64,000 nucleotides of DNA from Negativicoccus succinicivorans. Lineage in GTDB: Bacteria; Bacillota; Negativicutes; Veillonellales; Negativicoccaceae. The notes under the pieces were generated by a model. That model was not told the DNA's origin. It saw only the letters and a list, made by a program, of their open reading frames with translations, and searched no databases. Positions 1 through 7,662 of this stretch are shown here, one piece after another (positions within the stretch are counted from its first letter, which is position 1; every line of letters begins with the position of its first letter). The position numbers and the translations under genes are program-made. The DNA is taken from the NCBI RefSeq assembly GCF_018372215.1, contig NZ_JAHAJN010000003.1:62001-126000 (forward strand), in the 5' to 3' direction.

Positions 1-1
1 C

Positions 2-1438
2 ATTTTGGGGCATCGCGGCGTGAACTGGGACCAGCTGGTCGGCCATTTGTATTTTACGACCGAAGGCATTTTCGGAATTCCTTTGGGCGTTTCGAGCACT
101 TTTATTTTTCTCTTCATTTTATTCGGCGCCTATTTGGAGTCGACCGGTCTCGGTCACTTCTTCATTGATTTGGCAAATGCCGTCGCCGGCTGGGCGCGCG
201 GCGGTCCGGCGAAAGTCGCCGTGCTGTCGAGCGGCTTGATGGGCACGGTATCGGGCTCATCGGTCGCCAACGTCGCCGGGACAGGTTCGTTTACGATCCC
301 GATGATGAAAAAACTCGGCTACCATCGTGATTTTGCCGGCGCGGTCGAGGCGGCCGCTTCCACCGGCGGACAGCTGATGCCGCCGATCATGGGCGCGGCG
401 GCGTTCCTGATGGCGGAGTTTGTCGGCGTACCGTACATGGAAGTCGTCAAAGCGGCGACAATCCCGGCGATTTTATATTTCCTCGGTATTTGGCTCGGCG
501 TTCATTTCGAAGCGCGGCGGGAAAATCTGCAAGGCTTGCCGCGGGAAAGTCTGCCGAAATTCGGTGTGATCTTCCGTGAGCGCGGGCATTTGGCGTTACC
601 GCTGGTCGTCATCATCGGTCTTTTGGTCAGCGGCTACACGCCGATGCGCGCCGCGTTAATCGGTATTTTCCTGACGGTCGCGGCGGCGATGCTCCGCAAA
701 AATACGCGGCTCTCATTCATTGAAGTCGTGCAGGGTCTGATCGACGGCGCGCGCAACATGCTTTCCGTACTCGCGGCGTGCGCGGCGGCAGGCATTATCA
801 TCGGCGTGGTCACCAAAACCGGTATCGGTTTGAAGATGGCCTCCGCCTTGATCGATCTCTCGGGCGGCGTTTTCCTCGCCGTGCTTTTCTTCACGATGCT
901 GACTTCGCTCGTCTTGGGCATGGGTGTTCCGACGACGGCGAACTACGTTATTACTTCGACGATTGCCGCGCCGGCATTGGTACAACTCGGCGTGCCGGTG
1001 CTCGCGGCGCATATGTTCGTCTTTTACTTCGGCATTGTCGCCGACGTGACGCCTCCGGTCGCGCTGGCCGCGTACGCGGGTTCGGCGATTGCGGGCGGTA
1101 ACGCGTTGCGTACCGGCGTGCAGGCTTCGAAGCTGGCGATCGCCGCGTTCCTGATTCCGTATATTTTCGTCAACTCACCCGCGATGTTGATGATTGATAC
1201 GACGATTCCTAAAATTCTCATGGTGCTGCTCACTTCCATCATCGGCATGGTCGCGATCAGCTCCGCGATGATCGGTCACTTCGTCGTCAAAGAGAAAGCA
1301 TGGGAACGCATTCTCTTCATAATCGGCGGTCTGTGCATGATCGATACGGGGGCAACGACCGACATGGTCGGCATCGTTCTCCTCGCCGTTCTGTTTTTCC
1401 TGCAATGGCAACGCGGTCGCAAACAGGCAAACGCCTAA
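2..1438 (+). CDS. TRAP transporter fused permease, C-terminal part (partial)
   Basis: This is the membrane component of a tripartite ATP-independent periplasmic (TRAP) solute transporter of the fused small/large permease type, driven by an ion gradient together with a periplasmic binding protein. The reading frame is open to the left edge, so the N-terminus (the DctQ-like part and the first DctM helices) is missing; 478 residues are seen. They are almost entirely hydrophobic helices with typical DctM features: the segment GTVSGSSVANVAGTG near residue 80, GGQLMPPIMGAAAF near 120, and LGMGVPTTANYV near 300. The substrate cannot be told from the sequence. The gene ends at a strong terminator. 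The binding protein gene would be expected upstream, outside the window. Confidence 0.9.
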   Translation: MLGHRGVNWDQLVGHLYFTTEGIFGIPLGVSSTFIFLFILFGAYLESTGLGHFFIDLANAVAGWARGGPAKVAVLSSGLMGTVSGSSVANVAGTGSFTIPMMKKLGYHRDFAGAVEAAASTGGQLMPPIMGAAAFLMAEFVGVPYMEVVKAATIPAILYFLGIWLGVHFEARRENLQGLPRESLPKFGVIFRERGHLALPLVVIIGLLVSGYTPMRAALIGIFLTVAAAMLRKNTRLSFIEVVQGLIDGARNMLSVLAACAAAGIIIGVVTKTGIGLKMASALIDLSGGVFLAVLFFTMLTSLVLGMGVPTTANYVITSTIAAPALVQLGVPVLAAHMFVFYFGIVADVTPPVALAAYAGSAIAGGNALRTGVQASKLAIAAFLIPYIFVNSPAMLMIDTTIPKILMVLLTSIIGMVAISSAMIGHFVVKEKAWERILFIIGGLCMIDTGATTDMVGIVLLAVLFFLQWQRGRKQANA

Positions 1439-1450
1439 AACAAATACAAA

Positions 1451-1477
1451 AAGACGCTCGCTCGAGCGTCTTTTTTG
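1451..1477 (+). terminator. Rho-independent terminator after the TRAP permease
   Basis: A 7-bp stem GACGCTC/GAGCGTC with a GCTC loop is followed by six T, 13 bases after the permease stop codon. Confidence 0.85.
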
Positions 1478-1522
1478 TTGCCGGAAAATCAGGCTGTGCA
1501 TGGTGTCTGAACGATTTTTTCG

Positions 1523-1541
1523 GCGAGTCGCAACGACTCGC
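1523..1541. repeat. Perfect inverted repeat upstream of the sigma-factor gene
   Basis: GCGAGTCG-CAA-CGACTCGC is a perfect 8-bp inverted repeat in the 229-base gap between the permease terminator and the sigma-factor gene. It is not followed by a T-tract, so it is more likely an operator or leader hairpin than a terminator. Apart from this and a weak -35/-10 pair, I see nothing else in the gap. Confidence 0.4.
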
Positions 1542-1667
1542 TTGGGAGTGTGTTCCGCTTACACGGCAGCGCTCATTGCCCGCGCCGGCTCGTTTTTTGC
1601 GCCGCGGTACGCCCGCGCGTTACAGTAGACATGCGCAAAAAACAAGAGGCCTCGGAAATGAGACAAC

Positions 1668-2249
1668 ATGAAAACTTCCTATCTGACCGCGAACGACATC
1701 GACCTAGTGACCGCGGCGCAAGCCGGCGACACGCTTGCCGCGACCGTATTGTACCGCCGCTACCTGCCGCTTATCCACGCGACCGCGCGAACCTTTTTCA
1801 CGCGCGATCGCGACGAGTTGCTCGCCGTCATTCGCTTCGCTTTTTGGAAAGCCGTCGGCCGCTACGATAAAAGTCGCCGCGTGCCGGTGGCGGGATATTT
1901 GAAAACGCAGCTGCGTTACGCCGCCTGGAATGCCTGCGCGAAACACACCCGCACGGAGCAACGGGAAAACGGCGGCGACACGGATACTTTGCCGCTTTCC
2001 GCGCCGCCGCGCGAACAACCGGACGCGACGTACGCCAGAAACCAACTCTATCGCGCGTTGCATGCCGCGCTCCTCACCTTGCCGCAACGTCAGCGCCACG
2101 TGATTTACGGTTTATTCTTTAGGCAACAAACGCGCGGCGAACTCGCGCGGGAGCTTCATTGCACACCGCAAGCGATCAGCGCGCTCAAACGTCGGGCACT
2201 TGACGCGTTGCGTCGAAAACTCGCCGCGTACGCGCCGGACAAGCCATAA
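1668..2249 (+). CDS. Small sigma-70 family sigma factor
   Basis: A 193-residue RNA polymerase sigma factor of the two-domain (region 2 plus region 4) type. Region 2 spans about residues 10-80 (DIDLVTAAQAGD, then RYLPLIHATARTFF and FWKAVGRYD). Region 4 spans about 125-185, with the LPQRQRHVIYGLFF helix and a helix-turn-helix containing TRGELARELHCTPQAISALKRRALDALR. No regions 1.1 or 3 are present. The ATG at 1668 follows only a weak purine stretch (GGAAATGAG). The gene stands alone between terminators with no anti-sigma factor beside it, so it may be controlled at transcription. A helix-turn-helix activator with sigma-like domains is the alternative reading. Target promoters are unknown. Confidence 0.75.
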   Translation: MKTSYLTANDIDLVTAAQAGDTLAATVLYRRYLPLIHATARTFFTRDRDELLAVIRFAFWKAVGRYDKSRRVPVAGYLKTQLRYAAWNACAKHTRTEQRENGGDTDTLPLSAPPREQPDATYARNQLYRALHAALLTLPQRQRHVIYGLFFRQQTRGELARELHCTPQAISALKRRALDALRRKLAAYAPDKP

Positions 2250-2252
2250 AAA

Positions 2253-2275
2253 AACGGCCTTGCGGCCGTTTTTTA
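2253..2275. terminator. Bidirectional terminator
   Basis: AACGGCC-TTGC-GGCCGTT is flanked by A-runs on one side and T-runs on the other. It lies between the convergent sigma-factor and epimerase genes and can terminate both. Confidence 0.85.
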
Positions 2276-3214
2276 TTCCTTTTGCAGCGACTGTAAGCCT
2301 TCCTGCCACGTCACTTGCGGTCGCCAGCCCCAAAGCGTGCGGGCGCGATCGGCCGCCAAAACGGAGCGGCGAATATCGCCTTCGCGCGGTCCTTCGATCG
2401 CGATCGGCGCGTCGGACTCAAACACGTCGCAAATTTTTTCATAGATATCGAGAATATAAATTTCTTCTCCCGAACCGATGTTGACCGGCTCATTCGCCGG
2501 CTTTTCCTGCGCCATGACATTCGCCCGCACCACGTCATCGACATGCACGTAATCGCGCGAGCAACCGCGCGGCATATCGGGATACGTAAAGAGGACGGAA
2601 GGACGATCCGCGCGCACATTATTCACGAAGATCGGAATCACGCCGCATTCACCGTCGGGAATCTGCCGCGGTCCGTACACATTCGCGTAACGTAAAATCG
2701 TGTACTCGTAGCCGTATTTTTCCTGATAATTCGCCAAATACTGCTCGCCCCCGTACTTGTGAATGGCGTACGGAGAAATCAACTGCGGCGGGTCGATTTC
2801 CTGCGATTTTTCATCGCCTTCGATGATTTTGGAAAGCGCGCCGCCGGACGATACGTAAATAATATTTTTTACGCCGTATTCCCCCGCCGCCAACAACACG
2901 TTCAGCCAGCCGCGGCCGTTGATATCGAGATCACGAAGAGGATCCGTGACGGAATCGGCCACGGATTTTTGCGCCGCGTGATGGTTCACCACATCGGGGC
3001 GCACCTCGGCGAATATCTCGCGCAAGGTTTCGCGATCGCGAATATCCGCGTGATAAATCGTGACATTGGGCGCGTCTTTAATGGCCGCGAGGTTTTCCAT
3101 CGTGCCGGATGAAAAATCATCGACAATCGCCACCCGCCAACCTTTTCGCGTATATGTTTCGGCGATATGCGAACCGATGAAGCCCGCGCCGCCGGTCAAT
3201 AAAATAGTAGGCAT
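2273..3214 (-). CDS. NAD-dependent epimerase (UDP-glucose 4-epimerase/GalE-like)
   Basis: A 313-residue extended short-chain dehydrogenase/reductase, probably a nucleotide-sugar 4-epimerase supplying surface polysaccharide or LPS precursors. The Rossmann NAD site TGGAGFIGSH is at residues 7-16, D32-D33 follow the second strand, and the catalytic YxxxK is Y149/K153 (SPYAIHKYGGE). Substrate-binding segments NVYGPRQ and RDYVHVDDV are present. The start is fixed by AAAGGAGG six bases upstream. The gene is monocistronic, with a consensus promoter at 3238-3266. Sugar specificity (UDP-Glc, UDP-GlcNAc or UDP-GlcA) cannot be decided by eye. Confidence 0.85.
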   Translation of the reverse strand: MPTILLTGGAGFIGSHIAETYTRKGWRVAIVDDFSSGTMENLAAIKDAPNVTIYHADIRDRETLREIFAEVRPDVVNHHAAQKSVADSVTDPLRDLDINGRGWLNVLLAAGEYGVKNIIYVSSGGALSKIIEGDEKSQEIDPPQLISPYAIHKYGGEQYLANYQEKYGYEYTILRYANVYGPRQIPDGECGVIPIFVNNVRADRPSVLFTYPDMPRGCSRDYVHVDDVVRANVMAQEKPANEPVNIGSGEEIYILDIYEKICDVFESDAPIAIEGPREGDIRRSVLAADRARTLWGWRPQVTWQEGLQSLQKE

Positions 3215-3237
3215 GTTTCCTCCTTTACGTTGCTTTT

Positions 3238-3266
3238 ATTATGGGCAAAAGCGCGGACCATGTCAA
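3238..3266 (-). promoter_or_regulatory. Sigma-A promoter of the epimerase gene
   Basis: On the minus strand: -35 TTGACA (3261-3266), a 17-bp spacer, and -10 CATAAT (3238-3243), just upstream of the epimerase ribosome binding site. Confidence 0.75.
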
Positions 3267-3314
3267 ACGGAAACCGCTTTTTTCGCCGAAAAAATCCCAT
3301 AAATATTTTTCGCA

Positions 3315-3343
3315 TTGACGCGTTACGCATAACTTGCTACCAT
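3315..3343 (+). promoter_or_regulatory. Promoter of the ComK-like gene
   Basis: -35 TTGACG (3315-3320), a 17-bp spacer, and -10 TACCAT (3338-3343). This predicts a transcription start near 3350, at the left edge of the LexA-like palindrome. Confidence 0.6.
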
Positions 3344-3349
3344 ACGAAT

Positions 3350-3363
3350 AGAACATATGTTCG
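3350..3363. promoter_or_regulatory. Gram-positive LexA (SOS) box
   Basis: AGAACATATGTTCG matches the Firmicute LexA/DinR operator (CGAAC-N4-GTTCG) at all but its first base. It contains the perfect 12-bp palindrome GAACATATGTTC. It overlies the predicted start of transcription of the ComK-like gene, a repressing position. Confidence 0.65.
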
Positions 3364-3384
3364 GTTTGTTTGGGAAAGGATTTC

Positions 3385-3960
3385 GTGATTGATTTGCCAA
3401 TGTTTGACTCGATGAACGCGCCGCTCTCGGAACGGCCGGAGGCCATCGCCGCGGCGTGTCCTGTTTATACCGACGCCGGTGATTGCGTGCGCGTGTATTA
3501 TCCCGACGGCGCTACGGAAGAGCTCCCCGTCACGCTGACGACGTGGCTGCGCCGCATGACCAAGCGGCAGGCTACCAGTCCGCGATTATTGCGCGGCGTA
3601 TTTCAAAAACGCGCGTTGTACCGTCCGCTCGTGCTGCCGCCGACGGTGCTCGTGCCGCTGAAAGTGCGCCGTCCGAAATGTCCGCGTGACGCGACGATCG
3701 GTTACATCAATGTGCTTTGCGTGAAGCAGGTGGAAAGTGGTGCTTGCGCCCATGAATCCTCCGTACTGCTGCACGGCGGCGCGCGCTTGACGGTGTATTG
3801 GCAGCCCGCGACGGTGCGGCGCCACTTGGAAGAGGCGCTGGCGTTTTTACCGCAACCGGCCGCCCATCCGCTCTACCCCGTCGCCTTGCGTCTCGCCGAA
3901 GCGCTGCAGATTTTGTGTCGCCCGCAGGAAAAAGCGGAACCGCCGCATTTTCCGGAATAA
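3385..3960 (+). CDS. ComK-like protein
   Basis: A 191-residue protein that I read as a divergent relative of ComK, the competence master transcription factor of Bacillus. The resemblance lies in residues 60-150: a basic stretch RLLRGVFQKRALYRP, then LPPTVLVPLKVRRPKCPR, then GYINVLCVKQVE. A segment of the form 'V-x-L-x-x-G-x-x-L-x-V' and the amphipathic stretch ATVRRHLEEALAF follow. Bacillus ComK has KPPIMVDPSN...LFP...RPQC...WISHVHVKEFK...TFSNGKTMEL in the same order and spacing. The GTG at 3385 is preferred because AAAGGA lies four bases upstream; a TTG at 3370 is in frame but has no ribosome binding site. The gene is monocistronic, with a LexA-type box at its promoter. The assignment is by pattern only; a profile search against the ComK family would settle it. 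Confidence 0.5.
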   Translation: MIDLPMFDSMNAPLSERPEAIAAACPVYTDAGDCVRVYYPDGATEELPVTLTTWLRRMTKRQATSPRLLRGVFQKRALYRPLVLPPTVLVPLKVRRPKCPRDATIGYINVLCVKQVESGACAHESSVLLHGGARLTVYWQPATVRRHLEEALAFLPQPAAHPLYPVALRLAEALQILCRPQEKAEPPHFPE

Positions 3961-3962
3961 AA

Positions 3963-3988
3963 AAAGACTGTCCGCGGACAGTCTTTTT
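3963..3988. terminator. Bidirectional terminator
   Basis: AAAGACTGTCC-GC-GGACAGTCTTT, an 11-bp perfect stem with A- and T-runs, lies between the convergent ComK-like gene and argH. Confidence 0.9.
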
Positions 3989-3991
3989 TGT

Positions 3992-5416
3992 TTACGCGAG
4001 CGGCAATGTCGCTTTCTCGGCGCGTTCCGCCTGGATTTTTTCGTACACGGCGAGCAACTTGGCGGCGCCTTCGAGTTGCCGCGCCACGCGCGCCGGCGCC
4101 GTGCCGCCGTGCGTATCGCGCGCGGCGATGCACGCCTCAATCGAAATCGCGTCCAAAATATCCTCATCGAACGCCGGACTCCATGTTTTGAATTCCGAAA
4201 GCGTCAGATCCGTCAATACTTTATTGTTTTCAATGCAATAATGCACCGCTTTGCCCACGATCGCGTGCGCTTCGCGGAACGGCACGCCGCGTTTGGCAAG
4301 GTAATCCGCCATGTCGGTCGCGTTGGAGAAATCATCATCTAACACGGCGCGCATCCGTTCCCGATTGACTTTCATGGAACGCAGCATATCGGCGTAGACC
4401 CGCAGCGCGAAACCGAGGGTCGCGACCGTGTCAAACACGCCTTCTTTGTCTTCCTGTAAGTCTTTATTGTACGCGAGCGGCAAGCCTTTCATTACCGTCG
4501 CCAGCGCAATGAAATGACCGTAAACACGGCCGGTTTTGCCACGCACGAGTTCACTCACGTCCGGATTTTTCTTTTGCGGCATGATGGATGAGCCGGTAGT
4601 AAACGCGTCGGAAAGTTCGATAAAACGATACTCGGACGACGCCCACAAGATAATTTCTTCCGAAAGGCGCGACAAATGCATCATGGCGATTGAGGCCATG
4701 GCGAGATACTCGAGCAAATAATCGCGATCGCTGACCGCATCCATGCTGTTGGCGTAGAGCGCTTTGAAACCGAGCGCGTCGCGGACCATTTCCGGCCGCG
4801 TCGGATACGTCGTGCCGGCAAGCGCGCCCGCGCCGAGCGGCATGATATCCGCACTCTGCCAGCAACCTTCAAGTCGACGGAAATCGCGCGCCAGCATATG
4901 GAAGTACGCCATGAGATGTTGCGCGAGTAAAATGGGTTGCGCCCTTTGCAAATGCGTGTACCCCGGCAAGATGACGTCTTGGTAATCTGTCGCGACCTCT
5001 TTGAGCGTTTTCAGAAGTGCCAACAGCGCCTCACCCGTTTCCACAATCGCGCGCCGCATGTACAAATGCATATCGAGCGCGACCTGATCGTTACGGCTGC
5101 GCGCGGTGTGCAGGCGTTTGCCCGCGTCGCCGATTGCCTCCGTCAGCGCGCTTTCGATATTCATGTGAATATCTTCCAGACCGATCGAAAAAGTGAATTC
5201 GCCGTTTTCAATCGATGTTAAAATTTTCAGCAGGCCGTCTTTGATTTGCGCCGCGTCGTCTTCACTGATGATCCCGTTCGCGGCAAGCATTTGCGCATGC
5301 GCAATCGAGCCTGCGATATCTTCGCGGTACAATTTTTTATCAAATGGAATCGAAGCGGTGAACGCTTCTACCTCCGGTGCCGTTTCTTCCTGAAAACGGC
5401 CGCCCCACAATTTCAT
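3992..5416 (-). CDS. argH: Argininosuccinate lyase
   Basis: This enzyme splits argininosuccinate into arginine and fumarate, the last step of arginine synthesis (cytosolic homotetramer). At 474 residues it has normal family length. It opens with MKLWGGRF, carries HTARSRNDQVALD near residue 105, and has the fumarase/lyase signature GSSIMPQKKNPD near residue 278. The start overlaps the argG stop by four bases (ATGA), so the two are translationally coupled. It is the last gene of the argGH operon and ends at the shared terminator. Confidence 0.97.
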   Translation of the reverse strand: MKLWGGRFQEETAPEVEAFTASIPFDKKLYREDIAGSIAHAQMLAANGIISEDDAAQIKDGLLKILTSIENGEFTFSIGLEDIHMNIESALTEAIGDAGKRLHTARSRNDQVALDMHLYMRRAIVETGEALLALLKTLKEVATDYQDVILPGYTHLQRAQPILLAQHLMAYFHMLARDFRRLEGCWQSADIMPLGAGALAGTTYPTRPEMVRDALGFKALYANSMDAVSDRDYLLEYLAMASIAMMHLSRLSEEIILWASSEYRFIELSDAFTTGSSIMPQKKNPDVSELVRGKTGRVYGHFIALATVMKGLPLAYNKDLQEDKEGVFDTVATLGFALRVYADMLRSMKVNRERMRAVLDDDFSNATDMADYLAKRGVPFREAHAIVGKAVHYCIENNKVLTDLTLSEFKTWSPAFDEDILDAISIEACIAARDTHGGTAPARVARQLEGAAKLLAVYEKIQAERAEKATLPLA

Positions 5417-6651
5417 TTTTGCTCCTTTTGCTGCATCAGCGCGCGGATTTTGAGCGGCAAGCCGAACAGGTTGATGAACCCTTCCGCGTCCGCCTGATTG
5501 TACACTTCGTCCGCGCCGAACGTGACGAACTCTTCATTGTAGAGGGAGTACGGTGATTTCGCGCCGTTGCTCATGATATTACCCTTATACAATTTCAAGC
5601 CGACTTCGCCCGTCACGGTTTTCTGCGTTTCCGTGACAAATGCCTGCAAGGCTTCGCGCAACGGCGAATACCACATGCCGTCATACACGAGTTCCGCATA
5701 GCGCACATTCGCCTGTTCCTTGAAATGGTACGTCGCGCGATCGAGGCAGAGGTATTCCAACTCGCGATGCGCGTAGAACAAAATCGCGCCGCCCGGATTT
5801 TCATACACGCCGCGCGACTTCATGCCGACGAGACGATTTTCGACGATATCCGCGATGCCGATACCGTTGGCCGCGCCGATTTTATTTAACTCGGTGATCA
5901 TTTCGACCGCCGAAAGTTCTTTGCCGTTCAGCGTTTTCGGTACGCCTTCCACAAAGCCCAGCGTGATTTCCGTCACTTCGTCCGGCGCTTTGGTCGGATC
6001 GCAAGTCACCATGTACATATCATCATGCGGCGCGTTCGCCGGATTTTCCAAGTCGGCGCCTTCATGCGATAAATGCCAAATGTTCCAGTCCATGCTGTAC
6101 GGGTACGGCTGTTTCGGTTTCGCCGGATCGTCGCTCGCGTACATGTTGATCGGCACCTGATGTTGTTCCGCGTAAGCGATCGCGTCTTCCCGCGACTTGA
6201 TATTCCACAAACGCCACGGCGCGATAATGGTGAGATTCGGCGCGAGCGCTTTCACCGTCAGTTCGAACCGCACCTGGTCATTGCCTTTGCCCGTCGCGCC
6301 GTGCGCCACCGCGTCGGCGCCTTCCTGTTTGGCGATATCGACCAGCGCTTTGGCGATGATCGGCCGCGCGAAGGAAGTGCCGAGCAGGTATTTGCCTTCG
6401 TACACCGCGCCCGCTTGCAGCACCTTCCATACGTACTCTTCCAAAAATTCCTGACGCAGATCCAAAACAAACGCTTTCGACGCACCGCTTTTCAGCGCCT
6501 TTTTTTCAATGGCGTCAAAATTTTCCGGCTGGCCGAGATTGGCGCAGACCGCGATCACTTCGCATTGGTAATTTTCTTTCAACCAGGGAATAATTACCGA
6601 TGTATCCAACCCGCCCGAATAGGCAAGCACTACTTTTTTTACGTCTGACAT
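5413..6651 (-). CDS. argG: Argininosuccinate synthase
   Basis: This enzyme joins citrulline and aspartate with ATP to give argininosuccinate. It has 412 residues, starting MSDVKKVVLAYSGGLDTS; the ATP-pyrophosphatase loop SGGLDTS is at residues 12-18. An upstream in-frame start would add 11 residues, but AAAGGAGG lies eight bases before the ATG at 6651. It is the first gene of argGH. The promoter directly upstream is overlapped by an ARG-box-like operator, so repression by ArgR/AhrC with arginine is expected. No other arg genes are in the window. Confidence 0.97.
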   Translation of the reverse strand: MSDVKKVVLAYSGGLDTSVIIPWLKENYQCEVIAVCANLGQPENFDAIEKKALKSGASKAFVLDLRQEFLEEYVWKVLQAGAVYEGKYLLGTSFARPIIAKALVDIAKQEGADAVAHGATGKGNDQVRFELTVKALAPNLTIIAPWRLWNIKSREDAIAYAEQHQVPINMYASDDPAKPKQPYPYSMDWNIWHLSHEGADLENPANAPHDDMYMVTCDPTKAPDEVTEITLGFVEGVPKTLNGKELSAVEMITELNKIGAANGIGIADIVENRLVGMKSRGVYENPGGAILFYAHRELEYLCLDRATYHFKEQANVRYAELVYDGMWYSPLREALQAFVTETQKTVTGEVGLKLYKGNIMSNGAKSPYSLYNEEFVTFGADEVYNQADAEGFINLFGLPLKIRALMQQKEQK

Positions 6652-6700
6652 AGAACTTCCTCCTTTGGTTTGCGGTAAGAGCATTTAAAATATTGTTATA

Positions 6701-6729
6701 ATTATACGTCATCATGAATAATATTTCAA
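6701..6729 (-). promoter_or_regulatory. Sigma-A promoter of argGH
   Basis: On the minus strand: -35 TTGAAA (6724-6729), an exact 17-bp spacer, and -10 TATAAT (6701-6706), about 50 bases before argG. Confidence 0.85.
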
Positions 6730-6730
6730 C
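6713..6730. promoter_or_regulatory. ARG box (ArgR/AhrC operator) over the argG promoter
   Basis: CATGAATAATATTTCAAC fits the Bacillus ARG box (CATGAATAAAAATKCAAK) at about 15 of 18 positions. It covers the -35 element and spacer of the argGH promoter. A weaker second site, GAATAAAAAT on the minus strand (about 6755-6764), lies upstream; ArgR sites commonly come in pairs. Confidence 0.7.
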
Positions 6731-6804
6731 CTTTTTATATTTATCTGCATGCGTATTTTTATTCTATTGTATAATTGTATAATAGCAATAGAAAAGGAGA
6801 TTCT

Positions 6805-7584
6805 ATGCGCTTTATATTAGTGATTGCACTTATGCTGGGCGGTTGGTGGTGGTGGTCGGCTCCGCCTGACGATCCCGCGGCGCCATTCGGCACGCTCAAA
6901 GAGGGCGTGACGTCGACCGCCGACGCGATGCGGGATGCGGATCCGATCTCGTTCGGGCAGCAACTGTACGATCCGCACGCCGCCGTCGAGAGCATGATCG
7001 ACCGATCGACTTTCGTGCCCGCCGAGGAAATTCCGACGACGTTGAAACAGGCGATCATCGCGACGGAAGATAAACGCTTTTACACTCACGGCGCCATTGA
7101 TTTAATCGGCGTCGCGCGAGCGCTCGTCGCTAATTATCAGGCGGGTGAGACGCTGCAGGGCGGCAGTACGATTTCACAACAAACCGTGAAAAATTTGTTT
7201 CTCTCGCATGATCGCACGTGGATGCGCAAGACGCAGGAGATGTTGCTCGCAAGCCGTCTGGAACGCGTGTACAGTAAAGAAGAAATTTTGGAGTTGTATT
7301 TAAATACCATTTACTACGGTGCCGGCGCGTACGGTTTGCAGGCGGCCGCGCTGACCTATTTCCATTGCGACGCTCGCGATCTTACGCCGGCGCAATGCAC
7401 CGTTTTGGCCGGTTTGCCGCAAGCGCCGAGCGCCTACAATCCGCTGGCGCATTTTGAAAACGCGAAAGCCCGCCAGCGCCAAGTACTCGACGCGATGACC
7501 GAACAGGGCATGTTGAGTCCCGCGGAAGCGAAGCTTTTATACGCGGAGGATTTGCATCTTGTCAATGCGACAAGTGAGGAATAA
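6805..7584 (+). CDS. Stand-alone GT51 peptidoglycan glycosyltransferase
   Basis: This enzyme polymerises lipid II into glycan strands at the outer face of the inner membrane. The 259-residue protein has one N-terminal membrane anchor (residues 1-18) and a single GT51 domain. Motif I is EDKRFYTHGAID with catalytic E88, motif II is GGSTISQQ (residues 119-126), followed by RKTQEMLLASRLE and KEEILELYLN. There is no transpeptidase domain, so it resembles monofunctional MtgA-type enzymes rather than class A PBPs. The ATG at 6805 follows AAAAGGAGA; a TTG at 6775 is in frame but lies in the promoter. Two TATAAT-like -10 elements (6770 and 6778) precede it. It is monocistronic, divergent from argGH. 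Confidence 0.88.
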   Translation: MRFILVIALMLGGWWWWSAPPDDPAAPFGTLKEGVTSTADAMRDADPISFGQQLYDPHAAVESMIDRSTFVPAEEIPTTLKQAIIATEDKRFYTHGAIDLIGVARALVANYQAGETLQGGSTISQQTVKNLFLSHDRTWMRKTQEMLLASRLERVYSKEEILELYLNTIYYGAGAYGLQAAALTYFHCDARDLTPAQCTVLAGLPQAPSAYNPLAHFENAKARQRQVLDAMTEQGMLSPAEAKLLYAEDLHLVNATSEE

Positions 7585-7630
7585 AGAGCCGCGCACGTTT
7601 TTACATCGGATAATTACAAAAGGTATACAA

Positions 7631-7657
7631 AAAAGCGAAGACAATGTCTTCGCTTTT
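7631..7657. terminator. Bidirectional terminator
   Basis: AAAAGCGAAGA-CAATG-TCTTCGCTTTT, an 11-bp perfect stem with flanking A/T runs, lies between the convergent glycosyltransferase and yhaN genes. Confidence 0.9.
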
Positions 7658-7662
7658 TTATT

